From Bradyrhizobium neotropicale (GTDB taxonomy: Bacteria; Pseudomonadota; Alphaproteobacteria; Rhizobiales; Xanthobacteraceae), in contig NZ_LSEF01000121.1 in assembly GCF_001641695.1 (NCBI RefSeq), forward strand, positions 1-64,000: a DNA stretch of 64,000 bases, given 5' to 3'. How positions within the stretch are numbered: the first letter of the stretch is position 1; every line of letters begins with the position of its first letter. The position numbers and the translations under genes were made by a program. The notes under the pieces are model-generated. The model did not search any database. It was not told where the DNA came from and saw only the letters and a list, made by a program, of their open reading frames with translations. This document shows, one piece after another, positions 1-7,816 of the stretch.

Positions 1-1526
1 GGCAAATTGTCGTGCTTCTTCGCCGGCATTTCCGTCTTCTTGTCCTTCAGCATCGCCAGCGCACGGGCGATGCGGCGGCGGGTCGAGTGCGGCATGATGA
101 CGTCGTCGATGTAGCCGCGTTCGGCGGCGATGAAGGGAGACAGGAAGCGGTCTTCGTATTCCTTGGTGCGCGCGGCGATCTTGTCGGGGTCGCCGATGTC
201 GCCGCGGAAGATGATCTCGACCGCGCCCTTGGCGCCCATCACCGCGATCTGGGCGGTCGGCCAGGCGTAGTTCATGTCGGCACCGATCTCCTTGGACGCC
301 ATGACGTCGAAGGCACCGCCATAGGCCTTGCGGGTGATGATCGTCACCAGCGGCACGGTGCACTGCGAATACGCGAACAGGAGCTTGGCGCCGTGCTTGA
401 TCAGACCACCATATTCCTGCGCGGTGCCCGGCAGGAAGCCCGGCACGTCGACGAAGGTGACGATCGGGATGTTGAAGGCGTCGCAAAAACGAACGAAGCG
501 CGCGGCCTTGCGCGAGGCGTCGGAGTCGAGCACGCCCGCCAGCACCATCGGCTGATTGGCGACGAAGCCGACGGTCCGGCCGGCGATGCGGCCGAAGCCG
601 GTGACGATGTTCTTGGCGAAAGCTTCCGCGATCTCGAAGAAGTCGCCCTCGTCCACGACCTTCAGGATCAGCTCCTTCATGTCGTAAGGCTTGTTCGGAT
701 TGTCGGGGATCAGCGTGTCGAGCGACATGTCGACGCGGCCGATGTCGTCGAAGCTCGGCCATTCCGGCACGCCGTCGGTGTTGTTCGACGGCAGGAAGTC
801 GATCAGCCGGCGCATCTGCAGCAGCGTCTCGACGTCGTTCTCGAACGCACCGTCCGCGATCGAGGAGCGCGTCGCGTGCACGGAAGCGCCGCCGAGTTCC
901 TCCGCGGTGACGACCTCGTTGGTGACGGTCTTCACCACGTCGGGTCCGGTGACGAACATGTAGCTGGTGTTCTTCACCATGAAGATGAAATCGGTCATCG
1001 CCGGCGAATAGACGTCGCCGCCGGCACAGGGGCCCATGATGACGGAGATCTGCGGGATCACGCCCGAGGCGAGCACGTTGCGGCGGAAGACGTAGGAATA
1101 ACCCGCGAGCGCCGCGACGCCCTCCTGGATGCGGGCGCCACCCGCGTCATAGAGGCCGATGATGGGCGCCCTCGCCTTCATCGCCATGTCCTGCAGTTTC
1201 GTGATCTTCAGCGCGTGGGTCTCGGACAGCGAGCCGCCGAACACGGTGAAGTCCTTGGCGAACACGAAGGTCTTGCGGCCGTTGACGGTGCCCCAGCCGG
1301 TGACGACGCCGTCACCGGGCACCTTGGTCTTCTCCATGCCAAACTCGGTGGAGCGGTGCTCGACGAACATGTCGAACTCCTCGAACGATCCCTTGTCGAG
1401 CAGCAGTTCGATACGCTCGCGCGCCGTCAGCTTGCCGCGGGCGTGCTGCGCCTCGATGCGCTTTTCCCCGCCGCCGAGCTTTGCGCCGGCACGGCGTTCT
1501 TCAAGGGCGTCCAGGATATGTTTCAT
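1..1526 (-). CDS. pccB: Propionyl-CoA carboxylase beta subunit (acyl-CoA carboxyltransferase), 3' end cut by window
   Basis: This is the carboxyltransferase subunit of a biotin-dependent acyl-CoA carboxylase, which moves the carboxyl group from carboxybiotin to propionyl-CoA to give methylmalonyl-CoA. The reading frame starts with MKHILDALEERRAG and carries the crotonase-like carboxyltransferase signatures YDAGGARIQEGV and PCAGGDVYSPAMTDF. Family members are about 510 residues and 508 complete codons are seen. The last visible residues, KKHDNLP, are the usual end of the family, so only about one residue and the stop lie outside the window. The ATG at 1526 is the natural family start. The gene is transcribed leftwards and nothing upstream looks co-transcribed. 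Propionyl-CoA rather than acetyl-CoA as substrate is a family inference. Confidence 0.95.
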   Translation of the reverse strand, partial: MKHILDALEERRAGAKLGGGEKRIEAQHARGKLTARERIELLLDKGSFEEFDMFVEHRSTEFGMEKTKVPGDGVVTGWGTVNGRKTFVFAKDFTVFGGSLSETHALKITKLQDMAMKARAPIIGLYDAGGARIQEGVAALAGYSYVFRRNVLASGVIPQISVIMGPCAGGDVYSPAMTDFIFMVKNTSYMFVTGPDVVKTVTNEVVTAEELGGASVHATRSSIADGAFENDVETLLQMRRLIDFLPSNNTDGVPEWPSFDDIGRVDMSLDTLIPDNPNKPYDMKELILKVVDEGDFFEIAEAFAKNIVTGFGRIAGRTVGFVANQPMVLAGVLDSDASRKAARFVRFCDAFNIPIVTFVDVPGFLPGTAQEYGGLIKHGAKLLFAYSQCTVPLVTIITRKAYGGAFDVMASKEIGADMNYAWPTAQIAVMGAKGAVEIIFRGDIGDPDKIAARTKEYEDRFLSPFIAAERGYIDDVIMPHSTRRRIARALAMLKDKKTEMPAKKHDNL

Positions 1527-1677
1527 TTGCTCCCGCCAGTTCTTAGCCTAAATGCGATTGCCGGGGGTTCTAACACGGCATTTTGCGGGCCGGGAAGCGG
1601 CTTTCGGCTTCGCGGGGCTGCCCTGGCGGTGCGGAAAGCGTGAGCGATTACAAAGTTTTGGCATGGAGAGGCGGACC

Positions 1678-2082
1678 ATGGATGAGGCAGTGACTGAGAC
1701 CGGCGCGGCGACCGGCGGCGTCAGGCTGCTCTTGCGGCTGGAGGGGCTGACACTGTTCGCTGGCATGACGCTGCTCTACGCGACCTGGGGTGGCTCCTGG
1801 ACGCTCTACCTCCTGCTCTTCCTTGTGCCGGACTTGAGCTTCCTCGCCTACCTGTCGAGCCCGAAGTTCGGCGCGATGGTCTATAACGCCGCTCACAGCT
1901 ACCTGGCCCCCGTGACGCTGATGACGCTGGGCTTCGGCTTCGCCTCGCCCCTCACCCTATCCATCGCCTTGATCTGGCTCGCCCATATCGGCATCGACCG
2001 GGCGCTCGGCTATGGCCTGAAATATTCCGCCGGCTTCGGCTTCACCCATCTCGGGCGGATCGGGCGGCAGGACAGGACCTGA
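1678..2082 (+). CDS. DUF4260 family small integral membrane protein
   Basis: This 134-residue protein is predicted to be membrane-bound. After a short charged N-terminus it has about four hydrophobic segments (roughly residues 20-55 and 75-110), with the family-like stretches PDLSFLAYL and GIDRALGYGLKY. These resemble DUF4260, whose function is unknown. The ATG at 1678 is preferred to the in-frame ATG at 1663 because GGAGAGG lies 7-8 bases upstream of the former. The gene stands alone, divergent from pccB, so no operon context helps. The family call is by recognition. Confidence 0.8.
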   Translation: MDEAVTETGAATGGVRLLLRLEGLTLFAGMTLLYATWGGSWTLYLLLFLVPDLSFLAYLSSPKFGAMVYNAAHSYLAPVTLMTLGFGFASPLTLSIALIWLAHIGIDRALGYGLKYSAGFGFTHLGRIGRQDRT

Positions 2083-2190
2083 CGCAGCGGCCCTCGGCGC
2101 CGGGCGGGACGGCAATTTGCCGCTGCTTTCCGTTGACCGCGTGAGCCGATTCAGGCTTGCTGCCCGAAGCGGACAGGCGCCGAATGTAGC

Positions 2191-2847
2191 GTGAGCTCAG
2201 TCGGTACGGCGGCGGTCATCGCGCCCGATTGGCCCTTTTTGGCAGCACCCATGTCCGCGACGGTCGTCCCTCTGCCGCCGAACAGCTCGTCCGAGACCAT
2301 CGACTTCCTGCGGCGGATGGCCAGCATGGTGTCGGGGCGTAACGGCGAGATGCTGCTGCGCGCAGCAAGCCTGATCCAATCGCTGTCGCAGCGGGCGATG
2401 TCGGCCGAGCGGCTGTTTCACGAGACGCAGGAAGAGAGCAAGCGTAATACAGTGCTGCGCGAGGCCGCCGAGCTCGCCACCGATGCCATGATCGGACAGA
2501 TCGAGATGCTGCGGGCGCAGCTCACTGAAGTGACCGCCGCGGCCGCGGCCGACCGCACCGCGTTCAATGACGAGCGCGGCAAGCTGCTCTGCTTGATGCA
2601 GGATGCCGAGACCCACATCGGCAAGCTGACCACTGAGCTGGAGACGCTGCGCGCCTCCGTCGACAGCTTTAACGATACCGTGGTCTCCGTGCCGATCGAG
2701 GCGCTGCGGCTGGCGCGAACGCAGTTCGAATACCTCTCGAACGGCTTTGCCGGCAAAGGGGATGTCATCTCGCAGGCGATGAGCGAGATCGGCGGCTTTG
2801 CGATCGACCAGGCGCTGGCGGCGAAGAAGACCGCCGACTCCGCCTGA
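2191..2847 (+). CDS. Conserved hypothetical coiled-coil protein
   Basis: The function is not recognised. The 218-residue protein has a proline-rich start and then a long, mostly helical, heptad-like region (about residues 40-165) rich in Glu, Ala, Leu and Arg, which reads as coiled coil. It ends in AAKKTADSA. There is no signal peptide, membrane segment or Cys pair. The GTG at 2191 gives the longest frame; the ATG at 2251 (MSATVVPLPP) is an equally good start, and neither has a strong ribosome-binding site. The codon use is typical of the neighbourhood, so I take it as a real gene. It could be a cytoplasmic scaffold, but nothing shows this directly. Confidence 0.65.
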   Translation: MSSVGTAAVIAPDWPFLAAPMSATVVPLPPNSSSETIDFLRRMASMVSGRNGEMLLRAASLIQSLSQRAMSAERLFHETQEESKRNTVLREAAELATDAMIGQIEMLRAQLTEVTAAAAADRTAFNDERGKLLCLMQDAETHIGKLTTELETLRASVDSFNDTVVSVPIEALRLARTQFEYLSNGFAGKGDVISQAMSEIGGFAIDQALAAKKTADSA

Positions 2848-2898
2848 GACGGACGCGTGGTGGATTTCCTGAAAGCACTGTTCAAGCTAGGATAGGAA

Positions 2899-3555
2899 TT
2901 ACGGCTCGCCCGGCTTGAACGGCTCCTCCTTGCCCGGCGGCACGGTCTCCTCGGCCATTGCAAGCAGCATCGCGACCATCACGTAATTTCCGGCGAGCGC
3001 GGTGAGATCGACGATCTGCTGATCGCCAAACACCTTCTTGGCGCGCGCGTAGGTCTCGTCAGAGACCTTCCTGGTCGCGGTGAGCTCGGTGACGAAGTCG
3101 TAGACCACCGCCTCGTCCTCGGTCATCCCGGACGGCCGCTTGTTCGCCTTCAGCTCGGCGATCATGTCCGCCGATAGGCCGGCCTTCGCCGCAAGCGGCG
3201 CATGGGCAAACCATTCCACCTGCGAGCGCCACTGCCGCGCGATCACCAGGATCGCGAACTCGTTGAGTTTTGTCGGCACCGACGTCTGCCAGCGCAGGTA
3301 ATAGAACAGGTCGAACAGGCGCTGGCCGAGCACGGGGCTGCGGATCATCGGATTGTAGGGGCCGCCGATGCCGACGCTCGAGACCTTCATGATCTGCTCG
3401 CCGAGCGGCTTCTGCTTCTCGTCGAGCTGGTCCATGGTGAGCTGCGGAAAGCGCGGCTCCTTGCTGGTGGCGGGGCCAGCGAACATGGTGGCGGCAAGCC
3501 AGCCGCCCGCGGCGGCGAGCGTGAGCGATGACAGCCAGAGCGGCGTTGAGTTCAT
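2899..3555 (-). CDS. Exported carboxymuconolactone decarboxylase (CMD/AhpD-fold) family protein
   Basis: The product has 218 residues, starting at the ATG at 3555 (GGAGGA upstream). An N-terminal hydrophobic stretch, about residues 5-27, looks like a signal peptide or anchor, so the protein probably acts in the periplasm. The body matches the CMD fold: LNEFAILVIARQW at about 97-109 and EWFAHAPLA at 114-122, with Glu114 and His118 in the helix that carries the active site in this fold. The CxxC of AhpD peroxidases is absent, which argues against peroxidase activity. The C-terminus is Pro/Glu/Lys-rich. The substrate is unknown. The gene lies 59 bp downstream of the class D beta-lactamase on the same strand, so the two may be co-transcribed. 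Confidence 0.8.
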   Translation of the reverse strand: MNSTPLWLSSLTLAAAGGWLAATMFAGPATSKEPRFPQLTMDQLDEKQKPLGEQIMKVSSVGIGGPYNPMIRSPVLGQRLFDLFYYLRWQTSVPTKLNEFAILVIARQWRSQVEWFAHAPLAAKAGLSADMIAELKANKRPSGMTEDEAVVYDFVTELTATRKVSDETYARAKKVFGDQQIVDLTALAGNYVMVAMLLAMAEETVPPGKEEPFKPGEP

Positions 3556-3614
3556 TGTTGTCCTCCCGACTTTTTGTTGGTCGGAGGATGCTAGTCGAGC
3601 ACAGCGCAGTTGCG

Positions 3615-4472
3615 CTAGATCGCGCCGATATCGGCAAGGCAGGCTTGCGTCAGGCTCATGCGGGCTTCGATATGGCGCTGCTCGCGGCAATCCATGTTGA
3701 GCGCGAACACGGTGTGTGCGCTGCCCTTCTCGGCCCAGCCGACCATCCAGCCGAGCGACGGCTCGCCGCGCTCGGCGCCCAAAAGCCCCGACTTCACGCG
3801 GATGATGGCGTCGCCGACCTTGGTCACCGGCAGGATCTCGGAGACGAGATCCTGGCTGCGCTTTGAGATCGGCAGCGCGCGGCGGCGCAGCCGGTCGACG
3901 AAATCGATCTGCTCGACCGGGTCGATGCGCAGATTTCCGGTGAGCCAGAACTGATCAATGCCGCCGCCGATGTCGCGATTGCCGTAGTCGAGGAGATCGA
4001 CATATTTCTGCATCCGCTCCTGCCCGATGCGGCGCGCGATCTCCTGATAGACCGGCACTGCGCTCACCGCGATGGCGCTGCGCAGCGTGTGGTCCTTGTT
4101 CCAGGCCTCGATCGGGCGTTTCACGCCGTCCCAGGGGAACAGATCCTTGTCGGGATCGGCGACCACGCCGGTCTCGAGCGCAATCAGCGAGTTCGGGATC
4201 TTGAAGGTCGAGGCCGGCAGCTTGCCCTCGCCTGACCGCTCCCGGTCGCTTGCGATGATCAGGTAGTCATCGACCTTGTAGCCGACGAAGGTGCCGGCCG
4301 TCCCTAGATCGGTGAAGTGCTTGGCGAGACTCTCGCGGATCTCGTTGCGCGGCGGCGCGACATGAGCGAGCGCACGCTGCGGCAGGATGGCGGCTGCGGC
4401 AAGAAGGCCGAGGGCGGAACGGCGGGTGGGCAAGTGCAATATCCGTTGAACGGTGAAAGTGGCCGCGACCAT
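3615..4472 (-). CDS. Class D (OXA-type) beta-lactamase
   Basis: This is a serine beta-lactamase of class D, predicted to hydrolyse beta-lactams in the periplasm. All class motifs are present in order in the 285 residues: STFK with catalytic Ser at 88-91, SAV (the SxV motif) at 137-139, YGN at 163-165, QFWLTGNLRI at about 174-183, and KSG at 227-229. The N-terminus has an Arg-Arg pair (about 17-18) followed by a hydrophobic Ala/Leu stretch and ALA-H, which could be a Tat or Sec signal peptide. The family length is about 250-290 residues. No regulator gene is adjacent. Whether it confers resistance or is a low-level chromosomal enzyme cannot be read from the sequence. Confidence 0.93.
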   Translation of the reverse strand: MVAATFTVQRILHLPTRRSALGLLAAAAILPQRALAHVAPPRNEIRESLAKHFTDLGTAGTFVGYKVDDYLIIASDRERSGEGKLPASTFKIPNSLIALETGVVADPDKDLFPWDGVKRPIEAWNKDHTLRSAIAVSAVPVYQEIARRIGQERMQKYVDLLDYGNRDIGGGIDQFWLTGNLRIDPVEQIDFVDRLRRRALPISKRSQDLVSEILPVTKVGDAIIRVKSGLLGAERGEPSLGWMVGWAEKGSAHTVFALNMDCREQRHIEARMSLTQACLADIGAI

Positions 4473-4505
4473 GCAGCCGCTATCGTGGTGAAACGATGAC
4501 AGTTG

Positions 4506-4769
4506 CTAGCGCGCACGGCCCGACAGCCGCAGCACGAACACCAGCACTTCGGCGACCGCCTTGTAGAGATCCGGCGGGATCTCCTCGCCGAGCTCGACCT
4601 TGGACAACGCGCCGGCCAGGACTTCGTTCTCCTCGATCGGGATGTCATGGGCCTTGGCGATCTCGACGATCTTCTCGCCGATCGTGCCCCTGCCCTTGGC
4701 GACGACCACCGGCGCGCCGCTGCCCTTCTCGTAGTGAAGCGCGATCGCAAGCTTGGTGTCGTCGCTCAT
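4506..4769 (-). CDS. FlhB-like C-terminal domain protein (EscU/YscU/HrcU export-switch family), free-standing
   Basis: This 87-residue protein corresponds only to the cytoplasmic C-terminal domain of FlhB, the substrate-specificity switch of the flagellar type III exporter. It begins MSDDTKLAIALHYEKG and continues with APVVVAKGRG, IPIEENEVLAGAL and EEIPPDLYKAVAEV, all FlhB-CC hallmarks. The four-helix membrane domain is missing and the NPTH self-cleavage site is replaced by DDTK. The start overlaps the stop of the FliK-like gene by four bases (ATGA), so the two are translationally coupled. Similar free-standing FlhB-like genes next to FliK-like genes are known in other bacteria (YlqH/YlqG in Bacillus). 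Its role in export is inferred. Confidence 0.88.
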   Translation of the reverse strand: MSDDTKLAIALHYEKGSGAPVVVAKGRGTIGEKIVEIAKAHDIPIEENEVLAGALSKVELGEEIPPDLYKAVAEVLVFVLRLSGRAR

Positions 4770-6373
4770 GTCGCGCGATCCAGGAAATGGCCGGCGCGGG
4801 CCGGTGCCGGCTGCGGCGGCGTGCCGTCGCGCACGATGATGTCGCCGGGCTTGAGCTCGGCTTTCGTCAGCGCCTGGCTGAGCTCTCCAACGCCGGCGCG
4901 GAGCTGCTGCGCTGTCGTGGGCCGCTCCGCCCACATCCGCACAAAAGTCTTGTCGCCGTTCAGCGTGATCAGCGCATGCACGGGGCCGGCCGGCTCGACA
5001 TTGAGCGAGAAGCGCGCGCGCCAGGCGCGCTTGGCGGGATCGGCCGACTCGCCAGCGCCATCGCCCGAGATCTCGAACTGCGCCATCGCGATGCCCTGTG
5101 GCGTCGCGAACGGGATCTCGAAATTCCACTGCGGCACGGTCGGATCGATGCGGTGGCCGCTGGCATCGACGCGATCGGGGAGCGAAGCGACCTGCAGCAA
5201 GGTCTGCCGCGCGATCGCAGCATCGGTGTCGTCGAGCAGACGATGCACGGTCGCAGTCAGCGGGCTATCGGGTGCGAGCGAAGGCGTTGCGATGGATTGG
5301 GGCGACGGCAGCGCACCGCGGAATGGCGGCGGCGTGGTCGTTCGTGCGGCCGCGTCGAAGACGTGGCCATCAGGTACGGCTTTGTTCGAGCCCGGCACGT
5401 TGCCGGTCATGCGCGGCAGGTTTTGCGCGACCTCTTGCAGGAGGCTCGCGGCAAGCCCGGCGGTCATTGTCCGCGGGGTCGCCGCTTGCAGAGCATCGGC
5501 AAGCACCGCGGCTGCGAGATTGGCGCTGCGCGGCATTTGAGCGATATCCGCGTCGGGTGACGGCAACACCGCGTGCGCGGCCTCGCTTGCCGCCTGAGCC
5601 GCCAAGGCCGTGGTCTGGGACGTGGCAACGGAGTTCGCCGAAGGCACGGCTACTTGCGGCACGCCAGTCTCGATCGCGCCTGAGGTCGCAACCAGCGTCT
5701 GACGCAGCACCAGCAGCGCCGCCTTCAGATCCGGCATGGCACCGGACGATGGCGTTGCGCCGGCGGCGAGCGAAGCTTCGAGGAACAGGCCGGATTTCTG
5801 GAAGGCGGACTCGATGTCGGCGCCATCGAGCTGAGCGTTGAGCGGCGTCTGCTGTGCGAGCACGTCCAGCACCGCCTGCTTCAGCCCGGCTGGCAGATTC
5901 CTGCCGGTCACGATCGCGGCGAGGTCAGCAAACAGCGGCGCCTGGCTGCCCTGCTTTGTCACGGCCTCGGCCGAGGCCATTGTCACCGCGACCTGCTCGG
6001 CCGGCGTCAACGGATTGCGCACAGCGTTTGCGGAGGGCGCAAGCGGCGGGCTGTCCATGCGCGACGCGGCGGCCGGCGTCAGCGTGACCTGATCGGCCGC
6101 GGCATCGCCTGCCCCGTTGACGACGGCGAGCCGGATCGTGCCGTCATTCTGCGACACCGCGAGCTGGAGGTTCTGGCCCGGCGACAGCGCCACTTCCGAC
6201 ATCACGTCGAGGGAGAGATTGGCGATGGCGATCCGCACCAGATTGTCGGCGAGCACGCTGACGACCCTGGCATCGACGACGCTGCCGTCCTGGAGCACGA
6301 GCCCGGGTGTTGCCGCATCGGCCACGGGGCCGGCGGAACTGACAGGGACGATCGAGCTTATCGGCGTCGGCAT
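4766..6373 (-). CDS. FliK-like flagellar hook-length control protein
   Basis: This is a 535-residue, Ala/Pro/Thr-rich protein of low-complexity character, with a recognisable hook-length-control C-terminal domain at roughly residues 410-515 (the segments MAQFEISGD, ALITLNGDKTFVRMW and LRAGVGELSQALTKAEL). True FliK is a secreted molecular ruler that binds FlhB and triggers the switch from hook to filament export. Its partner here would be the FlhB-like protein encoded immediately downstream with a 4-bp overlap. No other flagellar gene lies in the window, so this is an isolated pair. It may serve the main flagellar system or have another function; the sequence does not decide. Confidence 0.8.
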   Translation of the reverse strand: MPTPISSIVPVSSAGPVADAATPGLVLQDGSVVDARVVSVLADNLVRIAIANLSLDVMSEVALSPGQNLQLAVSQNDGTIRLAVVNGAGDAAADQVTLTPAAASRMDSPPLAPSANAVRNPLTPAEQVAVTMASAEAVTKQGSQAPLFADLAAIVTGRNLPAGLKQAVLDVLAQQTPLNAQLDGADIESAFQKSGLFLEASLAAGATPSSGAMPDLKAALLVLRQTLVATSGAIETGVPQVAVPSANSVATSQTTALAAQAASEAAHAVLPSPDADIAQMPRSANLAAAVLADALQAATPRTMTAGLAASLLQEVAQNLPRMTGNVPGSNKAVPDGHVFDAAARTTTPPPFRGALPSPQSIATPSLAPDSPLTATVHRLLDDTDAAIARQTLLQVASLPDRVDASGHRIDPTVPQWNFEIPFATPQGIAMAQFEISGDGAGESADPAKRAWRARFSLNVEPAGPVHALITLNGDKTFVRMWAERPTTAQQLRAGVGELSQALTKAELKPGDIIVRDGTPPQPAPARAGHFLDRAT

Positions 6374-6428
6374 AGAGGCGGCCCAGGGAAACGCGCGTCC
6401 ACCCTAAGCCGCTGTCGTAAACCTCTCG

Positions 6429-7223
6429 TTAAGGACCTTGGGTCCCGATCGGCTTCGCGGCCGCGAGCACCGCCACGGCGGCCTCGAAATCCCGCAGGCG
6501 GACGGCGCGGCGGCCGGCGGCCTCCTCGTCCACACCCCACTGGTCGGCGTTCCAGTCCTCATCGACATGGGCGGCCGCCCAGACCTGATCGGCATCGCGT
6601 ACCCCGTGCGCCAGCGCCAACGCCAGCAGCGCCGAGCCGGTCAGCGTCGTGACCACGTGGAGCGCCGCCACGGACCAGGCATCCTGGGGCAGCGCAGCGC
6701 GTGCGGCCTGGATCGCCTCCTCCGGCTGCTTCACGTGCATGATGCCTTCGGACAGGATGAAATGCGCGCCCAGCGTCTCGGCGGCCCAGAACAGCACCGG
6801 GTCCCAATGCGCGGCCTCGCGCGCGACCAACCCCTCCGGATGGCCGGCGCGGTAGAACAGCAAGTCGGTCTGGAAGTATTTTGCGAGGTCGTCGCCAACG
6901 AGCTCGACGCGATCGACGACACCCTCGATCACGCTGTTGGCAAGCCGCGTCAGCGGCATGGTCATCGGATCGATCGCCTCCCTCTGCGCCTCCCATTCTG
7001 CGGCCGCCGCATCGGCCAGCGCGCGCGACGGGATCACCACTTGGCGGCTCGAAGGCGTGCGGATCGGCTTGCCGTCGAGCGTGACGGCAAAGCCGCCTTC
7101 GGCCCCGGCCACGCCGACCTCCTTGTAGAAGCGCTTGCGCAACGGCGCGCGGGCGGCCTGGCGGGCCGATTCCCGCGGATCCAGCGGGGACTGCCCCGCA
7201 ACCTCATCGAACAATTCGCGCAT
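6429..7223 (-). CDS. ATP12-family F1-ATPase assembly chaperone
   Basis: The protein has 264 residues and starts MRELFDEVAG at 7223. Family signatures include RKRFYKEV, the LDGKPIRTPS segment, MPLTRLANSVIEGV and DLLFYRA. In mitochondria Atp12 binds the alpha subunit of F1 and helps build the hexamer; alphaproteobacteria carry the homologue, so a role in assembly of the bacterial F1-ATPase is inferred. It is cytoplasmic, with no signal or membrane segment. The next gene downstream on this strand, the FliK-like gene, begins 55 bp away. In alphaproteobacteria this gene is commonly found near an rluA-type gene, as here, with a small exported-protein gene on the other strand between them. Confidence 0.92.
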   Translation of the reverse strand: MRELFDEVAGQSPLDPRESARQAARAPLRKRFYKEVGVAGAEGGFAVTLDGKPIRTPSSRQVVIPSRALADAAAAEWEAQREAIDPMTMPLTRLANSVIEGVVDRVELVGDDLAKYFQTDLLFYRAGHPEGLVAREAAHWDPVLFWAAETLGAHFILSEGIMHVKQPEEAIQAARAALPQDAWSVAALHVVTTLTGSALLALALAHGVRDADQVWAAAHVDEDWNADQWGVDEEAAGRRAVRLRDFEAAVAVLAAAKPIGTQGP

Positions 7224-7299
7224 CTGACGTTTTCGGTCCCGGTCCCTGAATGCTAGGCTTCTAAGATAAGACCGGCGGCCGATAAAGCGAGCAGCAGGC

Positions 7300-7746
7300 A
7301 TGAGGCACATCGCGGGCGTTCTGGGCCTGTTCGCCGGGTTCTCGCTGGCCGCGGCGGAGGCCGGCTTCCGCACCCCGGAATCCCTCGTCCGCAACGTCTA
7401 TGCCCATTACGGTGAGGGTTCCCCGGAGCAGTCAAAGGGCCTGCCGCGCGACGAGGCAACCGCCCGGCAGTTCTTCGATCCCAGCCTGCGCAAGGCCTGG
7501 AGCGGTCCGAGGGCCGAGCCCTACGATTTCCTGGTGCAGAGCCCGACCTGGAAGCTCGGCCCGGTCGCGATCTCGGTCCTGCGCAGGCAATACGACAAGA
7601 CCCATGTCGCGGCGAACTTCGACAATCACGGCCGGCGCGTGACGCTGAACTTCATCCTCGTCTACGGACCGGAGGGCTGGCTGATCACGGATGTCGAGAG
7701 CCCGCATGACAGCTTGCGGATGTTTCTGGAGCAGTTTCGGAATTGA
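7300..7746 (+). CDS. Exported DUF3828-like hypothetical protein
   Basis: The 148-residue product has a clear signal peptide (residues 1 to about 21, ending AAAEA-G). The mature part resembles DUF3828: an N-terminal helix with SLVRNVYAHYG, then FFDPSLRKAW, and a C-terminal beta-rich half with VTLNFILVYGPEGWLITDVESP. This arrangement recalls NTF2-like or DUF3828 periplasmic proteins of unknown function. The gene is divergent from the atp12-like gene (76 bp between starts) and convergent with the pseudouridine synthase gene. A palindromic hairpin (7783-7808) fills the convergent gap. The ATG at 7300 is the only start that keeps the whole signal peptide. Confidence 0.75.
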   Translation: MRHIAGVLGLFAGFSLAAAEAGFRTPESLVRNVYAHYGEGSPEQSKGLPRDEATARQFFDPSLRKAWSGPRAEPYDFLVQSPTWKLGPVAISVLRRQYDKTHVAANFDNHGRRVTLNFILVYGPEGWLITDVESPHDSLRMFLEQFRN

Positions 7747-7782
7747 GGGGGTGCGTGGGCAATCGCCAGTCAATTCCTCGGT

Positions 7783-7808
7783 GTCGTCCTGGCTTTCGCC
7801 AGGACGAC
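7783..7808. repeat. Palindromic repeat hairpin between convergent genes (GTCGTCCTGG family)
   Basis: GTCGTCCTGG (7783-7792), a six-base loop CTTTCG and CCAGGACGAC (7799-7808) form a perfect 10-bp stem. It lies between the convergent DUF3828-like and pseudouridine synthase genes. Partial copies of the same sequence occur at 17387-17406 and at about 61617-61640, so it is a dispersed element rather than a gene-specific terminator. It may still act as a bidirectional terminator or mRNA 3'-end stabiliser. Confidence 0.75.
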
Positions 7809-7816
7809 ATTGGGTA

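Noticed and set aside
2857..2898. A 12-codon frame after the coiled-coil gene resembling an amphipathic peptide (VDFLKALFKLG)
   Set aside because: Too short, no ribosome-binding site, and likely chance.
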